Of a stretch of 33,415 nucleotides of DNA, positions 1 through 6,854 are shown piece after piece (position 1 is the first letter of the stretch; each line of letters opens with the position of its first letter). The position numbers and the translations under genes were made by a program. This DNA is from a virus, in IMG/VR virus record IMGVR_UViG_3300027759_000265, positions 1 through 33,415 of that record. One strand, 5' to 3'. Below the pieces are notes generated by a model. That model searched no databases. It was not told the DNA's origin and worked only from the letters and a program-made list of their open reading frames with translations.

Positions 1-166
1 TTTGGTTTTTATCATAGAATCCAGTGAATTGCTGCCACACCATATCTGGAAATAAATCTGCTGTAGCAGGCAATTGACTAAGCTTCAAACAATCGTACAC
101 AACATCTGGATTATAAAAGAATTTCTTTGCTTCTTTTGACCACATTCTAAATTTAATTACTCTCAT
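1..166 (-). CDS. YopX-like phage protein, partial (3' end outside window)
   Basis: The reading frame starts at the ATG at 166 and runs off the left edge, giving about 55 residues. The beginning (MRVIKFRMWSKEAKKFFYN) and the later MVWQQFTGFYDKN stretch match the pattern of YopX family proteins, which are small phage and prophage proteins of unknown role. Only the N-terminal half is present, so C-terminal family features cannot be checked. The start is preceded by an AT-rich TAGAATATTAAC box 12 nt upstream, resembling the -10 part of the promoter family seen elsewhere here, but without its TTCCC element. Confidence 0.7.
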   Translation of the reverse strand, partial: MRVIKFRMWSKEAKKFFYNPDVVYDCLKLSQLPATADLFPDMVWQQFTGFYDKNQ

Positions 167-226
167 GTTAATATTCTATTTTTGATAAATTAACTTGTTA
201 CACAAGTTCCAATTACTGTGTAAATT

Positions 227-379
227 TCATTCTTTTACCTCTGTTACTGAAACAACTTCTTCATAATCTTCGTCTATTTTATCGGGATTTTCCATAAGAT
301 CAATAGCTTCTTTCTGATTCTCTGCTTCGATTGTATAAAATTTTGTAACAAAAGTTTTGGTAATTATCTCAAATATCAT
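227..379 (-). CDS. Small acidic protein, 50 aa, unknown
   Basis: This is a complete 50-residue frame, MIFEIITKTFVTKFYTIEAE and onward, with an acidic second half (ENPDKIDEDYEE). The start codon sits in a TAA-T-ATG junction with the stop of the preceding membrane protein gene, the coupling arrangement typical of this operon. No family is recognised. The main support is position and direction. Confidence 0.5.
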   Translation of the reverse strand: MIFEIITKTFVTKFYTIEAENQKEAIDLMENPDKIDEDYEEVVSVTEVKE

Positions 380-380
380 A

Positions 381-608
381 TTAATATCCCAATTGTATCA
401 ATTTTTCAAAAGTTGTGTTTGTAATTATTACGATAAAAAATATAAGAACAACAGATACACCTACCATAACTTGTAAAAAGAATCTATTAAAATCATCTTC
501 TTTCCGAACATGTTCTAGAGATAATTGATACGCAAACCATCCACCAAACATTGCAATCAATGCAGCAAGTGGGAATGTTATAAACGTGATTTGTTGTACT
601 AGTGTCAT
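381..608 (-). CDS. Small protein with two membrane segments, 75 aa
   Basis: Two hydrophobic segments at about residues 5-27 (ITFITFPLAALIAMFGGWFA) and 46-64 (LQVMVGVSVVLIFFIVII) flank a charged loop (EHVRKEDDFNR), so it should span the inner membrane twice as a hairpin. The start overlaps the stop of the upstream gene by 4 nt (ATGA), indicating translational coupling. Function is unknown; holin-like roles are possible on topology alone but nothing else supports one. Confidence 0.65.
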   Translation of the reverse strand: MTLVQQITFITFPLAALIAMFGGWFAYQLSLEHVRKEDDFNRFFLQVMVGVSVVLIFFIVIITNTTFEKLIQLGY

Positions 609-832
609 AGTTCAATATCTCCATACTCTAAAGAGCGAGTTTTTGGTACTACATCCCAATGCTGTCTATTCAGAACATAGTTTTTGCCTCGATCAAAAGC
701 CTTTTCAACTAAGGCTACCAATGATTCGATGTGTACTAAATGTTCATCCAAATTATCCTTTCCTTGTGTTTCAATTGTTTTAACTCGAAACATTTCACTT
801 TGAATAAGTTTAAGAATTTCTATTTTGTTCAT
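605..832 (-). CDS. Unknown small protein, 75 aa
   Basis: This soluble, charged 75-residue protein has a predicted helical N-terminal half (MNKIEILKLIQSEMFRVKTI). It overlaps the next gene by 4 nt and follows its upstream neighbour by 3 nt, so it belongs to the same minus-strand operon. No recognised domain. Confidence 0.6.
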   Translation of the reverse strand: MNKIEILKLIQSEMFRVKTIETQGKDNLDEHLVHIESLVALVEKAFDRGKNYVLNRQHWDVVPKTRSLEYGDIEL

Positions 833-835
833 TTA

Positions 836-1051
836 TTAAAGTTCTGCTATAATTTCTGTCTCAACAACAATGTTTGTACAAATCAAACGAAATGTAGAAT
901 TGGGTTCGTCATTTTTCCAATTTTTAAGATCTTCTATAGCTGCTCGCCAATCCGTTCCTATTGGAAAATTATGTACAGTAAACCAAGTGTTTTTTACTTT
1001 TGCTTGAATGGCTAAACGAGAAACTTCTTCAATGTCTTCTATATTTTCCAT
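836..1051 (-). CDS. Unknown small protein, 71 aa
   Basis: This 71-residue acidic protein (begins MENIEDIEEVSRLAIQAK) contains a WFTVHNFPIGTDW stretch that suggests a small alpha/beta fold. Its start forms a TAA-T-ATG junction with the upstream gene. No family recognised. Confidence 0.55.
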   Translation of the reverse strand: MENIEDIEEVSRLAIQAKVKNTWFTVHNFPIGTDWRAAIEDLKNWKNDEPNSTFRLICTNIVVETEIIAEL

Positions 1052-1052
1052 A

Positions 1053-1286
1053 TTATTTGAATTGCTCGTTACCTTCCTCCATAAAGAATCTCTCTATTCT
1101 TTGGTAGAACTCTTTTATTGGGTCTTCTGAAGTCCAGAAGAAGTTGTTCGTGCAATAACGTGCCCAACCTCGAATGATTGTCTTTTTGTCTACTGGATCG
1201 TAGTTAACTTCGAAGTTGTCAAACCAGTTAGCTACTGAAATTACTTGAAGTAGTTGCAGCTCTTCTATCTGTTGTGTCTTTGTCAT
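1053..1286 (-). CDS. Unknown small protein, 77 aa, first gene of an operon
   Basis: A 77-residue soluble protein (MTKTQQIEELQLLQVISVAN), aromatic-rich in the middle (NNFFWTSEDPIKEFYQRIERFF). It directly follows a strong copy of the TTGAC-TTCCC-type promoter, so it is probably the first gene of the unit running left to the window edge. The start codon lies 6 nt downstream of the -10 box, implying a leaderless message. No family recognised. Confidence 0.65.
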   Translation of the reverse strand: MTKTQQIEELQLLQVISVANWFDNFEVNYDPVDKKTIIRGWARYCTNNFFWTSEDPIKEFYQRIERFFMEEGNEQFK

Positions 1287-1291
1287 GCTAC

Positions 1292-1321
1292 AATATTAGA
1301 TGGTTTCCTGTGGGACGTCAA
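1292..1321 (-). promoter_or_regulatory. Bipartite promoter for the gene starting at 1286
   Basis: Read on the minus strand, TTGACG is followed by TCCC, 13 further bases and TAATAT. That is a 17-nt gap between -35 and -10, with the ATG 6 nt after the -10. It belongs to the repeated promoter family of this window. Confidence 0.7.
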
Positions 1322-1368
1322 GCTTTGCTTGGAAAAATCTCATTTTGCGTTTTATAATTAAAACCTTC

Positions 1369-1476
1369 CCAGAGAGGTGGTTCGCTCTATAGCGAGGAGT
1401 CCCAACAGCAGTGCCCCAAGCAGGACTCGCGAAAGTAAGCGTGGCTACGCAGGGCATTTTCGCCCACGCTCTCTGG
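1369..1476. ncRNA. Candidate structured RNA of about 108 nt
   Basis: This GC-richer block sits in a 225-nt gap between minus-strand genes. An 8-bp perfect closing helix (1369-1376 with 1469-1476) encloses a hairpin TCGCT-CTAT-AGCGA (1382-1395), a 6-bp helix (1397-1402 with 1423-1428) and a GGGC/GCCC hairpin (1452-1455 with 1462-1465). TGCCC at 1412-1416 could pair with GGGCA at 1452-1456 as a pseudoknot. I could not match it to a known riboswitch, ribozyme, tRNA or tmRNA. The strand is not settled; on the minus strand it would lie upstream of the promoter at 1292-1321. Confidence 0.55.
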
Positions 1477-1511
1477 TTGTTACTGACAAAATAATTAGCT
1501 CTTTATTAAAA

Positions 1512-1766
1512 TTAGTTCAGATTTGCTCTAGTAAAGTTATATTCAATCTCAACTTCCATCAACTGCCAATCTTCTCTGTTCTCTAATTTAGTTTTAGAGA
1601 AATCTTCTTCAATAATATTCCTAACACAATACAATACAGATTTGTCAAATGCGTCATAGATCGAATGCCCGTATCCGTATCCTTCATAGTATATTTTAAT
1701 GCTGGGGTTAATCTTTAACCATCTATGAGTCTTCTTATTTTGATAAGCAAAGCATCTTTCTTTCAT
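1512..1766 (-). CDS. Unknown small protein, 84 aa
   Basis: An 84-residue protein (MKERCFAYQNKKTHRWLKIN) rich in aromatic residues with a GYGYGHSIYDAF stretch. It starts in a TAA-T-ATG junction with the upstream zinc-ribbon gene. No family recognised. Confidence 0.6.
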   Translation of the reverse strand: MKERCFAYQNKKTHRWLKINPSIKIYYEGYGYGHSIYDAFDKSVLYCVRNIIEEDFSKTKLENREDWQLMEVEIEYNFTRANLN

Positions 1767-1767
1767 A

Positions 1768-1980
1768 TTATTCCTTCTTCTTTCTAGTAGAATAGTCCAC
1801 AGTTACGTTTACGTAAAGAAAAAACTCTTTTCCACAATCATGACACTCTACATGTTGTTCATCTTGGGTGTCATTGAATTCCCAACTATCCGTAAACTCA
1901 TAACCACAATAAGGACAAACTACTTCATCTGTATAGTCGTGAGGAAAGTCGTCATTAGGTATAATGTCGTCGTGTGCCAT
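1768..1980 (-). CDS. Small zinc-ribbon protein
   Basis: Two CxxC knuckles, CPYCG and CHDCG, about 25 residues apart make a classic four-cysteine zinc ribbon in a protein of about 70 residues. I chose the internal ATG (MAHDDIIPNDDFPHDY) at 1980 because it forms the usual TAA-T-ATG junction with the upstream stop; an ATG 12 nt earlier is also in frame. Such ribbons in phage often act in nucleic-acid or protein binding, but the specific role is unknown. Confidence 0.7.
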   Translation of the reverse strand: MAHDDIIPNDDFPHDYTDEVVCPYCGYEFTDSWEFNDTQDEQHVECHDCGKEFFLYVNVTVDYSTRKKKE

Positions 1981-1981
1981 A

Positions 1982-2281
1982 TTACCAATCAATTGAACAT
2001 TGACTCCAGCTTGGTCTTTCGTTCCACATCTTTTCGCTATTTGTTATGATTAGACATTCTTGTCCATCATGCCAAGATAGATAGCAAGAACATTCTGGAG
2101 TTTTTTGGATTTTAATCTGCCAGTTTAAATTCAATTCTGTGTCTATTTTTAGTACAAAAGGCACAAGCTCGTCAATAGTTTTGTGCTTCGAATGCCAAAT
2201 AGCATCACCATCTCCTCCTGCTGACCTAACTTCACTAATTAGCCAGCGTAATAAATTTTCAATATGTTCTTCCTCGTTCAT
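1982..2281 (-). CDS. Unknown protein, 99 aa
   Basis: A 99-residue protein, MNEEEHIENLLRWLISEVRS then a Gly-Asp turn and a tryptophan-rich C-terminal half (YLSWHDG, MWNERPSW). Probably a small alpha+beta cytosolic protein. It lies 4 nt downstream of the preceding gene in the same operon. No family recognised. Confidence 0.6.
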   Translation of the reverse strand: MNEEEHIENLLRWLISEVRSAGGDGDAIWHSKHKTIDELVPFVLKIDTELNLNWQIKIQKTPECSCYLSWHDGQECLIITNSEKMWNERPSWSQCSIDW

Positions 2282-2285
2282 TCTA

Positions 2286-2507
2286 TTAGTTTTCTTTGAT
2301 CCATTCTACAGGCACATCGACCCATTTAACTTCCTGTTTAGTAATGACATAATTCCCAAAAGTGCTAATTGTTACTTGTTGTTGGAGAGTTGGTTCATCG
2401 TACAATGGTTTGCGACACCACCTAATCTGTCCTGTATAGGAAGTTTGAGTGTATACGTTGTCTTCTACCTTATGTCTTACAAGTGTGTTCGTGGCTTTTG
2501 TTTCCAT
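2286..2507 (-). CDS. Unknown small protein, 73 aa
   Basis: The chosen start (METKATNTLVRHKV) is preceded by a good Shine-Dalgarno sequence AGGAG at 5-9 nt spacing and by a TAA-T-ATG junction with the upstream 51-aa gene. The first ATG 21 nt earlier would overlap that gene. The body is beta-rich (QVTISTFGNYVITKQEVKW). No family recognised. Confidence 0.55.
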   Translation of the reverse strand: METKATNTLVRHKVEDNVYTQTSYTGQIRWCRKPLYDEPTLQQQVTISTFGNYVITKQEVKWVDVPVEWIKEN

Positions 2508-2508
2508 A

Positions 2509-2664
2509 TTATCTCCTGTATTTTCCATATGTACCTTCTGTTACTTTCCATCCAATAAATGAAGTGACTTTTTCCCAAATTGGTGGCCAGTGTTCACCTG
2601 TAAATGGTTGAACATTTACTTCGTCATGCTTCTTAATGGTTTCTCCAATGTTTAGAAGTCTCAT
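2509..2664 (-). CDS. Unknown small protein, 51 aa
   Basis: This complete 51-codon frame (MRLLNIGETIKKHDEVNVQP) fills the gap between two other genes exactly. Its start is a TAA-T-ATG junction with the upstream gene and its stop is a TAA-T-ATG junction with the next. Its last codons also carry the AGGAGA ribosome-binding site of the next gene. Function unknown. Confidence 0.55.
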   Translation of the reverse strand: MRLLNIGETIKKHDEVNVQPFTGEHWPPIWEKVTSFIGWKVTEGTYGKYRR

Positions 2665-2665
2665 A

Positions 2666-2890
2666 TTATTCTAAATTAGTCAGTTTTCGAAATGCTCTAT
2701 CAATTAGTTCCTGCTGTTCTCTTTCTGATAATTCTCCGTTACCGCAGCGATGCATATATGACCACTTGTCTATATTGCGCAAGAGTTTTTTAATCCCTTC
2801 ATTATCACAAGCTATCTGCATTAAGTTGATCTTGTGTAAGAGTTCTTCATACATTTTTACTTTTTCTCTAAGAGTGGGTGTTTTATTCAT
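2666..2890 (-). CDS. Unknown helical protein, 74 aa
   Basis: A charged, helix-rich 74-residue protein (MNKTPTLREKVKMYEELLHK) ending ELIDRAFRKLTNLE. It is linked to the next gene by TAA-T-ATG. No family recognised. Confidence 0.6.
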   Translation of the reverse strand: MNKTPTLREKVKMYEELLHKINLMQIACDNEGIKKLLRNIDKWSYMHRCGNGELSEREQQELIDRAFRKLTNLE

Positions 2891-2905
2891 ATTCTTTACA
2901 CATTC

Positions 2906-3064
2906 TTAAATATGTTTAATCATTTTGACCACAAGAAACAAAACAAAAAGAATTGTCAATACAATAAGAGTTTGATTTCTTGCTTTATCAAGTTCAGCAT
3001 TTTTACGTTTTGCATCTTCTTGCAGAATGGAAAGAACTAAAGATCTAAGTTCATTAGTTTCCAT
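2906..3064 (-). CDS. Small membrane protein, 52 aa
   Basis: A charged N-terminal helix (METNELRSLVLSILQED) is followed by a C-terminal membrane segment (TLIVLTILFVLFLVV). I chose the ATG at 3064 because AAAGGAGGT, one of the best Shine-Dalgarno sequences here, lies just upstream and the stop of the preceding gene abuts it; an ATG 24 nt earlier lies inside that gene. Role unknown. Confidence 0.6.
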   Translation of the reverse strand: METNELRSLVLSILQEDAKRKNAELDKARNQTLIVLTILFVLFLVVKMIKHI

Positions 3065-3065
3065 A

Positions 3066-3191
3066 TTAACCTCCTTTAATGTCTTCAATAAAATCTCTTA
3101 TCTTAATAAGAGTAAAAGCTATTGTTAGCATAGTCAAACACAGAACTACAGTACAAACACATCCTCCTATAATAGTTGTAAAGATATCCAT
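3066..3191 (-). CDS. Small membrane protein, 41 aa
   Basis: A 41-residue frame consisting mostly of one hydrophobic helix (GGCVCTVVLCLTMLTIAF) followed by a basic and acidic tail. Both ends use the TAA-T-ATG junction, and its last codons encode the ribosome-binding site of the next membrane protein. The adjacent pair of one-helix proteins may work together. Function unknown. Confidence 0.5.
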   Translation of the reverse strand: MDIFTTIIGGCVCTVVLCLTMLTIAFTLIKIRDFIEDIKGG

Positions 3192-3192
3192 A

Positions 3193-3633
3193 TTAAACAA
3201 CGGAAGTCTTTACGGTTACATCTCTTTGTACGACACGATAGTTCTGGGAATAAAGAGGGTTTCTTGTATTTTCCTTAATATAATCCTGAGCCAGTTTAAA
3301 AGTCTCAAAGCCATGATACCTAGCACACCATTTACTTTCATTCCTATCATAGATCTCTACATCAAAGGTAGTTTTAGACTCAATAACAGGTTTGATGTTC
3401 TTCTTAACAAGTACAGGAGTCTTCTTCCATTCAATAATAGCAGCTTCGTCTACATGAAAGCTGTGCTCATCTTTGAATACCTTTTCAATGTCTTTCCTTG
3501 CTTCTTCGATAGTAAGGTAATACTTGATCTTACCTATATCGGCCCCTATCCAAGAATAGCTCCCTCGTGTGTATTGGATAATGTAGTGCGTTTCCATATT
3601 GATTGTGTAGTGTTCTTCGTTTGTGTCTTTCAT
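3193..3633 (-). CDS. Unknown protein, 146 aa
   Basis: A 146-residue soluble protein (METHYIIQYTRGSYSWIGAD after a short leader) with alternating strands and helices. Its two similar-looking segments, TIEEARKDIEKVF and FKLAQDYIKEN, each follow a strand pair, which might mean a duplicated small fold. An alternative start lies at 3597. No family recognised. Confidence 0.6.
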   Translation of the reverse strand: MKDTNEEHYTINMETHYIIQYTRGSYSWIGADIGKIKYYLTIEEARKDIEKVFKDEHSFHVDEAAIIEWKKTPVLVKKNIKPVIESKTTFDVEIYDRNESKWCARYHGFETFKLAQDYIKENTRNPLYSQNYRVVQRDVTVKTSVV

Positions 3634-3657
3634 ATTCTTTATAGCGTTGTCAATCTT

Positions 3658-3861
3658 CTATTCTTCAATCCATCCTACACGTTTAAAATTTTGTTTAAAT
3701 TCTTCAATGGAACAATGTGATGTGTCTTCATGAAGATGATGACAATTTACAATTGTGTACCAAACTCGATTTTTATCGTACTTTGTCAAACCTCTAGCAA
3801 AGATCAACAAATTATCTTTTTCCGAGTAAAATAAACTACCAAAATTAATATCGTTATTCAT
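3658..3861 (-). CDS. Unknown small protein, 67 aa
   Basis: A 67-residue protein (MNNDINFGSLFYSEKDNLLI) with several His and Cys residues (NCHHLHEDTSHC) that could bind metal. A TATAAT box lies just upstream of the start. The 110 nt upstream of it contain no other gene that I can support. Confidence 0.5.
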   Translation of the reverse strand: MNNDINFGSLFYSEKDNLLIFARGLTKYDKNRVWYTIVNCHHLHEDTSHCSIEEFKQNFKRVGWIEE

Positions 3862-3971
3862 GATTATACTGTAGATTGGATAAAATTAAGTTATACGTTA
3901 TTCCGTATATTACTCTCTATCCCCAATATATTTCGCACTCAAATAGAATGTAAAGTAGTTTAGTCATTTAC

Positions 3972-4199
3972 CTAAGCTCTTCCTATTGCTCGATCTCCTA
4001 GAGATCGTTTATATGGTTCATGTTCTGCTACCACATCTTCTTCTGAGAAAAATCCCAGTAAATTAGTATGAGGGAGAATAAACTTATATCGTCCATCACC
4101 CATATCCTGAAGACACTCTCCAACGCCCATATAAGATTGCATAAGCTCTTCTGAATTTGAATAATTAATTGTGTAATATTTTCCTGCTGTAGGTTTCAT
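3972..4199 (-). CDS. Unknown small protein, 75 aa
   Basis: A 75-residue beta-rich protein (MKPTAGKYYTINYSNSEELM) with a GDGRYKFILP strand, suggesting a small barrel-like fold. No family recognised. It stands slightly apart from its neighbours, with 30 nt upstream and 110 nt downstream. Confidence 0.55.
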   Translation of the reverse strand: MKPTAGKYYTINYSNSEELMQSYMGVGECLQDMGDGRYKFILPHTNLLGFFSEEDVVAEHEPYKRSLGDRAIGRA

Positions 4200-4229
4200 G
4201 GTATTATTTTTTTAAGATCTGTTTGTTGT

Positions 4230-4616
4230 TCATTTTTTTAATTTGTGATCAAAAGCTTTTAATATAAGACTGATATCGGTATCATACAACTTCATCAAAT
4301 CTGAACACTTATCGCAAGCTTCTAAATTTACTCTATCTCTGATATCTTTTAAAGAAGTGTATTCATACTTTTCAATAGATTGCTGCTCTTCGGTTGTCAA
4401 TTCTTCAACGTAATCAAAGAAACTCAAAGAGAATTTATGATCAGGAAATTCTTCTAGAATCACTGCACACCAACTAGATGCTAATTCTAATTTGGTAATT
4501 GTGTATTCTTTACCGACCTCTAGAAGTTCATTGGCGTCTTTGACGATGTTAACAAACCAGAACATGTGAGTCCCTTTGAAAGTTACTTTACTATTAATTT
4601 TGGGCCACTGTTTCAT
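4230..4616 (-). CDS. Conserved-looking phage protein, 128 aa
   Basis: I chose the ATG at 4616 (MKQWPKINSKVTFKG), 5 nt after the upstream stop; the earlier ATG at 4661 lies 41 nt inside the upstream gene. The first 75 residues (NIVKDANELLEVGKEYTITK, later FPDHKFSLSFF) look like a small SH3-type barrel similar to uncharacterised phage proteins I recall. The C-terminal third is helical with a CDKC motif. Function unknown. Confidence 0.55.
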   Translation of the reverse strand: MKQWPKINSKVTFKGTHMFWFVNIVKDANELLEVGKEYTITKLELASSWCAVILEEFPDHKFSLSFFDYVEELTTEEQQSIEKYEYTSLKDIRDRVNLEACDKCSDLMKLYDTDISLILKAFDHKLKK

Positions 4617-4620
4617 AAAA

Positions 4621-4854
4621 TTATAAAGACCAAGTATCTTCACCTTGTTCGTTTTGTCCAACTATCTCTACTTCAATTCCTAAGTGCTTGAGCACAGCCA
4701 TCCATCCATTATCTTCACAAGGGCTACGATGTACAAGCTCTCCATTCACATACCATTCTTGTCCATATTCATCACAACATCCATCTCCACATGAATATGT
4801 GTAATCGCGTTTAATGATTTTGTGTTTCACTTTAAGATTCTTCTGGAAATTCAA
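4621..4854 (-). CDS. Small cysteine-rich protein, 77 aa
   Basis: The N-terminal half holds a dense cysteine cluster (YSCGDGCCDEYGQEW) plus a later Cys (RSPCED), consistent with metal binding, though the spacing is not a standard zinc ribbon. It overlaps the upstream gene by 23 nt, so translation is probably coupled. Function unknown. Confidence 0.55.
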   Translation of the reverse strand: MNFQKNLKVKHKIIKRDYTYSCGDGCCDEYGQEWYVNGELVHRSPCEDNGWMAVLKHLGIEVEIVGQNEQGEDTWSL

Positions 4855-5065
4855 AATTAATAAGTTTCTTTAGTTTAAGTAAAGTACAATTATTTCCATC
4901 TGCTAAATGCATATTATCATATAGAGTTTCTTTAATGCCATTAATCAATTCTGATAATCTCAAAGCTCCTTCTGAAATAGCTGCATTAGCTACTCCATCT
5001 TCTGATTGGATGTCTTCTGACAAAATGTAAAGAGCCTTGATTAAAATGGGATCTGGCGTTCTCAC
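4832..5065 (-). CDS. Unknown helical protein, 77 aa
   Basis: A helix-rich acidic 77-residue protein (MRTPDPILIKALYILSEDIQ). Its start overlaps the stop of the upstream 236-aa gene by 4 nt. No family recognised. Confidence 0.55.
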   Translation of the reverse strand: MRTPDPILIKALYILSEDIQSEDGVANAAISEGALRLSELINGIKETLYDNMHLADGNNCTLLKLKKLINFEFPEES

Positions 5066-5772
5066 GGCTTATTAACAAATTTACCACGGAATATATACTG
5101 TCCAGCCAATTCATAAGTCATATACAAAACCATGTCCATTGTTTTGCATTGCACATTAAGAAGGAATATTTTCATTTCAGTTAAATTATCAAATACTTGA
5201 CTACCAGCTTCTACTCCTTTGTTTCTAAACATTCCAACTGGTCCAACCATAAATCCTTCAGCGGCATTAATGATCTCTTCATCTAAAAAAATATTTGTTT
5301 CCACTGGAGTGATGCAGAATTGACTGTCTGGATCGGTCTCGTAATATTTTTTAGATTCTTCGAACGTCTTTTTATATTGTACTTTGTGACTTTCCATATC
5401 TTTAAGCCACCTTTCTTTTGTAATATCTGGAATGTTAATAGGATTTGTTTTATTACCTTCTTCTATTTGTTTTTCAATCTTGGTAAATTCAAAACTCACC
5501 AATTTAGTGAGATCTGCTTCATCTCCTTCCAATTCTTCCGGGGCGTAAACGTCTCTGGGAAAATCGGAGAGGCGTTTATAATAACCTGTAATGCTTAAAG
5601 CTTGTTTTGCAAGCATTTGTAAATAATTACAAGAACTCACAAACTCTCTTTCATCTTCTATCTTTTGGGTTTTATAAACTTTTTCCAAAGCAATAGTAAG
5701 GTATTTGCTTTGTTCTTCAATTTTTTCAAGAGCATCAATTATTTGTTGTTTTTTGTCTGCAGCGGGTTTCAT
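5062..5772 (-). CDS. Unknown protein, 236 aa
   Basis: This is the largest gene of the left small-gene cluster apart from that at 7293. It begins with a long charged helix (MKPAADKKQQIIDALEKIEE), continues with an acidic middle and ends in a more hydrophobic region (MDMVLYMTYELAGQYIFRG). The upstream region reads AAATATATAATATATAATATG, which resembles the late-type box. No family recognised. Confidence 0.6.
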   Translation of the reverse strand: MKPAADKKQQIIDALEKIEEQSKYLTIALEKVYKTQKIEDEREFVSSCNYLQMLAKQALSITGYYKRLSDFPRDVYAPEELEGDEADLTKLVSFEFTKIEKQIEEGNKTNPINIPDITKERWLKDMESHKVQYKKTFEESKKYYETDPDSQFCITPVETNIFLDEEIINAAEGFMVGPVGMFRNKGVEAGSQVFDNLTEMKIFLLNVQCKTMDMVLYMTYELAGQYIFRGKFVNKP

Positions 5773-5793
5773 ATTATATATTATATATTTGGA

Positions 5794-5970
5794 TTAAACT
5801 TTAACAACTCTAAATATAAAGCCATCTGATTCTTTATAGTTAGGATATAGAGATAGAATCTCTCGAGCCTTTGTTTTTAGGTTCTTTTGATTGAATTCAA
5901 AAGAATTAACTATGCGAACTCCGCTCATGGTTCGGGAATCTTTTCTGTATATGTTTAAAATGTATGTCAT
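5794..5970 (-). CDS. Unknown small protein, 58 aa
   Basis: I placed the start at 5970 (MTYILNIYRKDSRTMSG), directly after the upstream stop at 5973; the earlier ATG at 6003 lies inside that gene. It is a basic alpha+beta protein (NLKTKAREILSLYPNYKES). No family recognised. Confidence 0.5.
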   Translation of the reverse strand: MTYILNIYRKDSRTMSGVRIVNSFEFNQKNLKTKAREILSLYPNYKESDGFIFRVVKV

Positions 5971-5972
5971 AA

Positions 5973-6290
5973 TTAATCTTGTAAATGCTTGCAATAAGAA
6001 CAATGCATTTGGTTGTCTTCATCCCGGAAATATACCCCAAGAGAACAAGAGGTACAATGGACAGGCGAGGCCACTCCGTCAGGAGATGTTTCTGAGGACA
6101 TTGCTCGGGAATTCAAGAAGTCTCTGGTACAAGCCGGAGAAGGAAAATGTAAAACAGATATTTCTGGTTTCTTGTCCTCGCTACCTACATGAATGAGTTT
6201 TACTTGCTCTTCTATAATAGGACTTACCTGATCCCTGGGGGCAAAGATGACGAGGGTGGTTAAACAAGCCAGTGAGATAATCAGTTTCAT
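5973..6290 (-). CDS. Exported or anchored protein with a C-terminal zinc ribbon
   Basis: The N-terminus (MKLIISLACLTTLVIFA) looks like a signal peptide or membrane anchor. The C-terminus carries two CxxC pairs (CTSC, CSYC) spaced like a zinc ribbon. The pairing of a signal sequence with a ribbon is unusual. The gene follows its own copy of the TTCCC-type promoter at 6302-6330 and heads the run to its left. Confidence 0.55.
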   Translation of the reverse strand: MKLIISLACLTTLVIFAPRDQVSPIIEEQVKLIHVGSEDKKPEISVLHFPSPACTRDFLNSRAMSSETSPDGVASPVHCTSCSLGVYFRDEDNQMHCSYCKHLQD

Positions 6291-6301
6291 ATTGTTCTCT
6301 T

Positions 6302-6330
6302 ATAATAACGGTTCTAGAAGGGAACCTCCC
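6302..6330 (-). promoter_or_regulatory. Bipartite promoter for the gene starting at 6290
   Basis: On the minus strand GGGAGG-TTCCC is followed by exactly 12 nt and TATTAT. The ATG is 11 nt after the -10, the longest gap of the family. Confidence 0.65.
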
Positions 6331-6333
6331 TCT

Positions 6334-6516
6334 CTAAGGCAATTCGTCGTTGTGAATATCAAAGGCCTCTTCTGGGTTCACGAGGTCTTTGATCTCTGCC
6401 TGTAACCTCTTAATCTCGTCGTTGTAAGCACCGACGACTTGTTTCTTTTTCTTCTTTGTGTCTTCTAGCTCTGTGCACAATTGAAATACTTTGGCTTCGT
6501 TATTATGGTCTGTCAT
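6334..6516 (-). CDS. Small coiled-coil protein, 60 aa
   Basis: An almost entirely helical, highly charged protein (EDTKKKKKQVVGAYNDEIKR then LQAEIKDLV), consistent with a short coiled coil. TATAAT lies 14 nt upstream of the start. Function unknown. Confidence 0.55.
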   Translation of the reverse strand: MTDHNNEAKVFQLCTELEDTKKKKKQVVGAYNDEIKRLQAEIKDLVNPEEAFDIHNDELP

Positions 6517-6569
6517 ATGAATATTATACTTTAAAGTTTCTAAAAATTCTCTTACAAATGAATATATTT

Positions 6570-6770
6570 TTAATCTAGGAGTTTGACAGTGTGGGTTTTC
6601 AATATGTCCTCTAATAGTATTTCATCTAATATAAGGGAAGCAGTCTCTACTGTATGATAAGGATCTTTCTCTTCTGATTCTTTAGTCATTTTATCTAGAA
6701 GCTTCTGAAGGGCTTTGTAATCATCCGGCCAAGGATCTGATTTGTCTGTTGAATTGTTTTTAAGACTCAT
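6570..6770 (-). CDS. Unknown small protein, 66 aa
   Basis: An acidic helical 66-residue protein (DYKALQKLLDKMTKESEEKD). No family recognised. A transcription terminator for the upstream gene lies between the two, so it probably has its own promoter; TATAAC is visible about 20 nt upstream. Confidence 0.5.
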   Translation of the reverse strand: MSLKNNSTDKSDPWPDDYKALQKLLDKMTKESEEKDPYHTVETASLILDEILLEDILKTHTVKLLD

Positions 6771-6799
6771 ATTTTAATGGTTTGTGTTATAAAAATAAA

Positions 6800-6838
6800 A
6801 AAACTAGAAAGCCAACGAAATATTGACTTTCTAGTTTT
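6800..6838 (-). terminator. Rho-independent terminator
   Basis: A perfect 12-bp stem (AAAACTAGAAAG with its complement) with a 15-nt loop is followed on the minus strand by a T-rich run. It should end the transcript of the 55-aa gene at 6855-7022. Confidence 0.75.
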
Positions 6839-6854
6839 AGAAGGATAAAGTAAT

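Noticed and set aside
1377-1586. A 69-codon plus-strand frame across the structured element
   Set aside because: It crosses the hairpins and the end of a minus-strand gene, with no start signal; the pairing pattern explains the sequence better.
2139-2558. A 139-codon plus-strand frame
   Set aside because: It is antisense to two minus-strand genes that show ribosome-binding and junction signals.
3079-3720. A 213-codon plus-strand frame
   Set aside because: It lies antisense to three well-spaced minus-strand genes with promoter or ribosome-binding signals; its own composition is hydrophobic and low complexity, as expected of a shadow frame.
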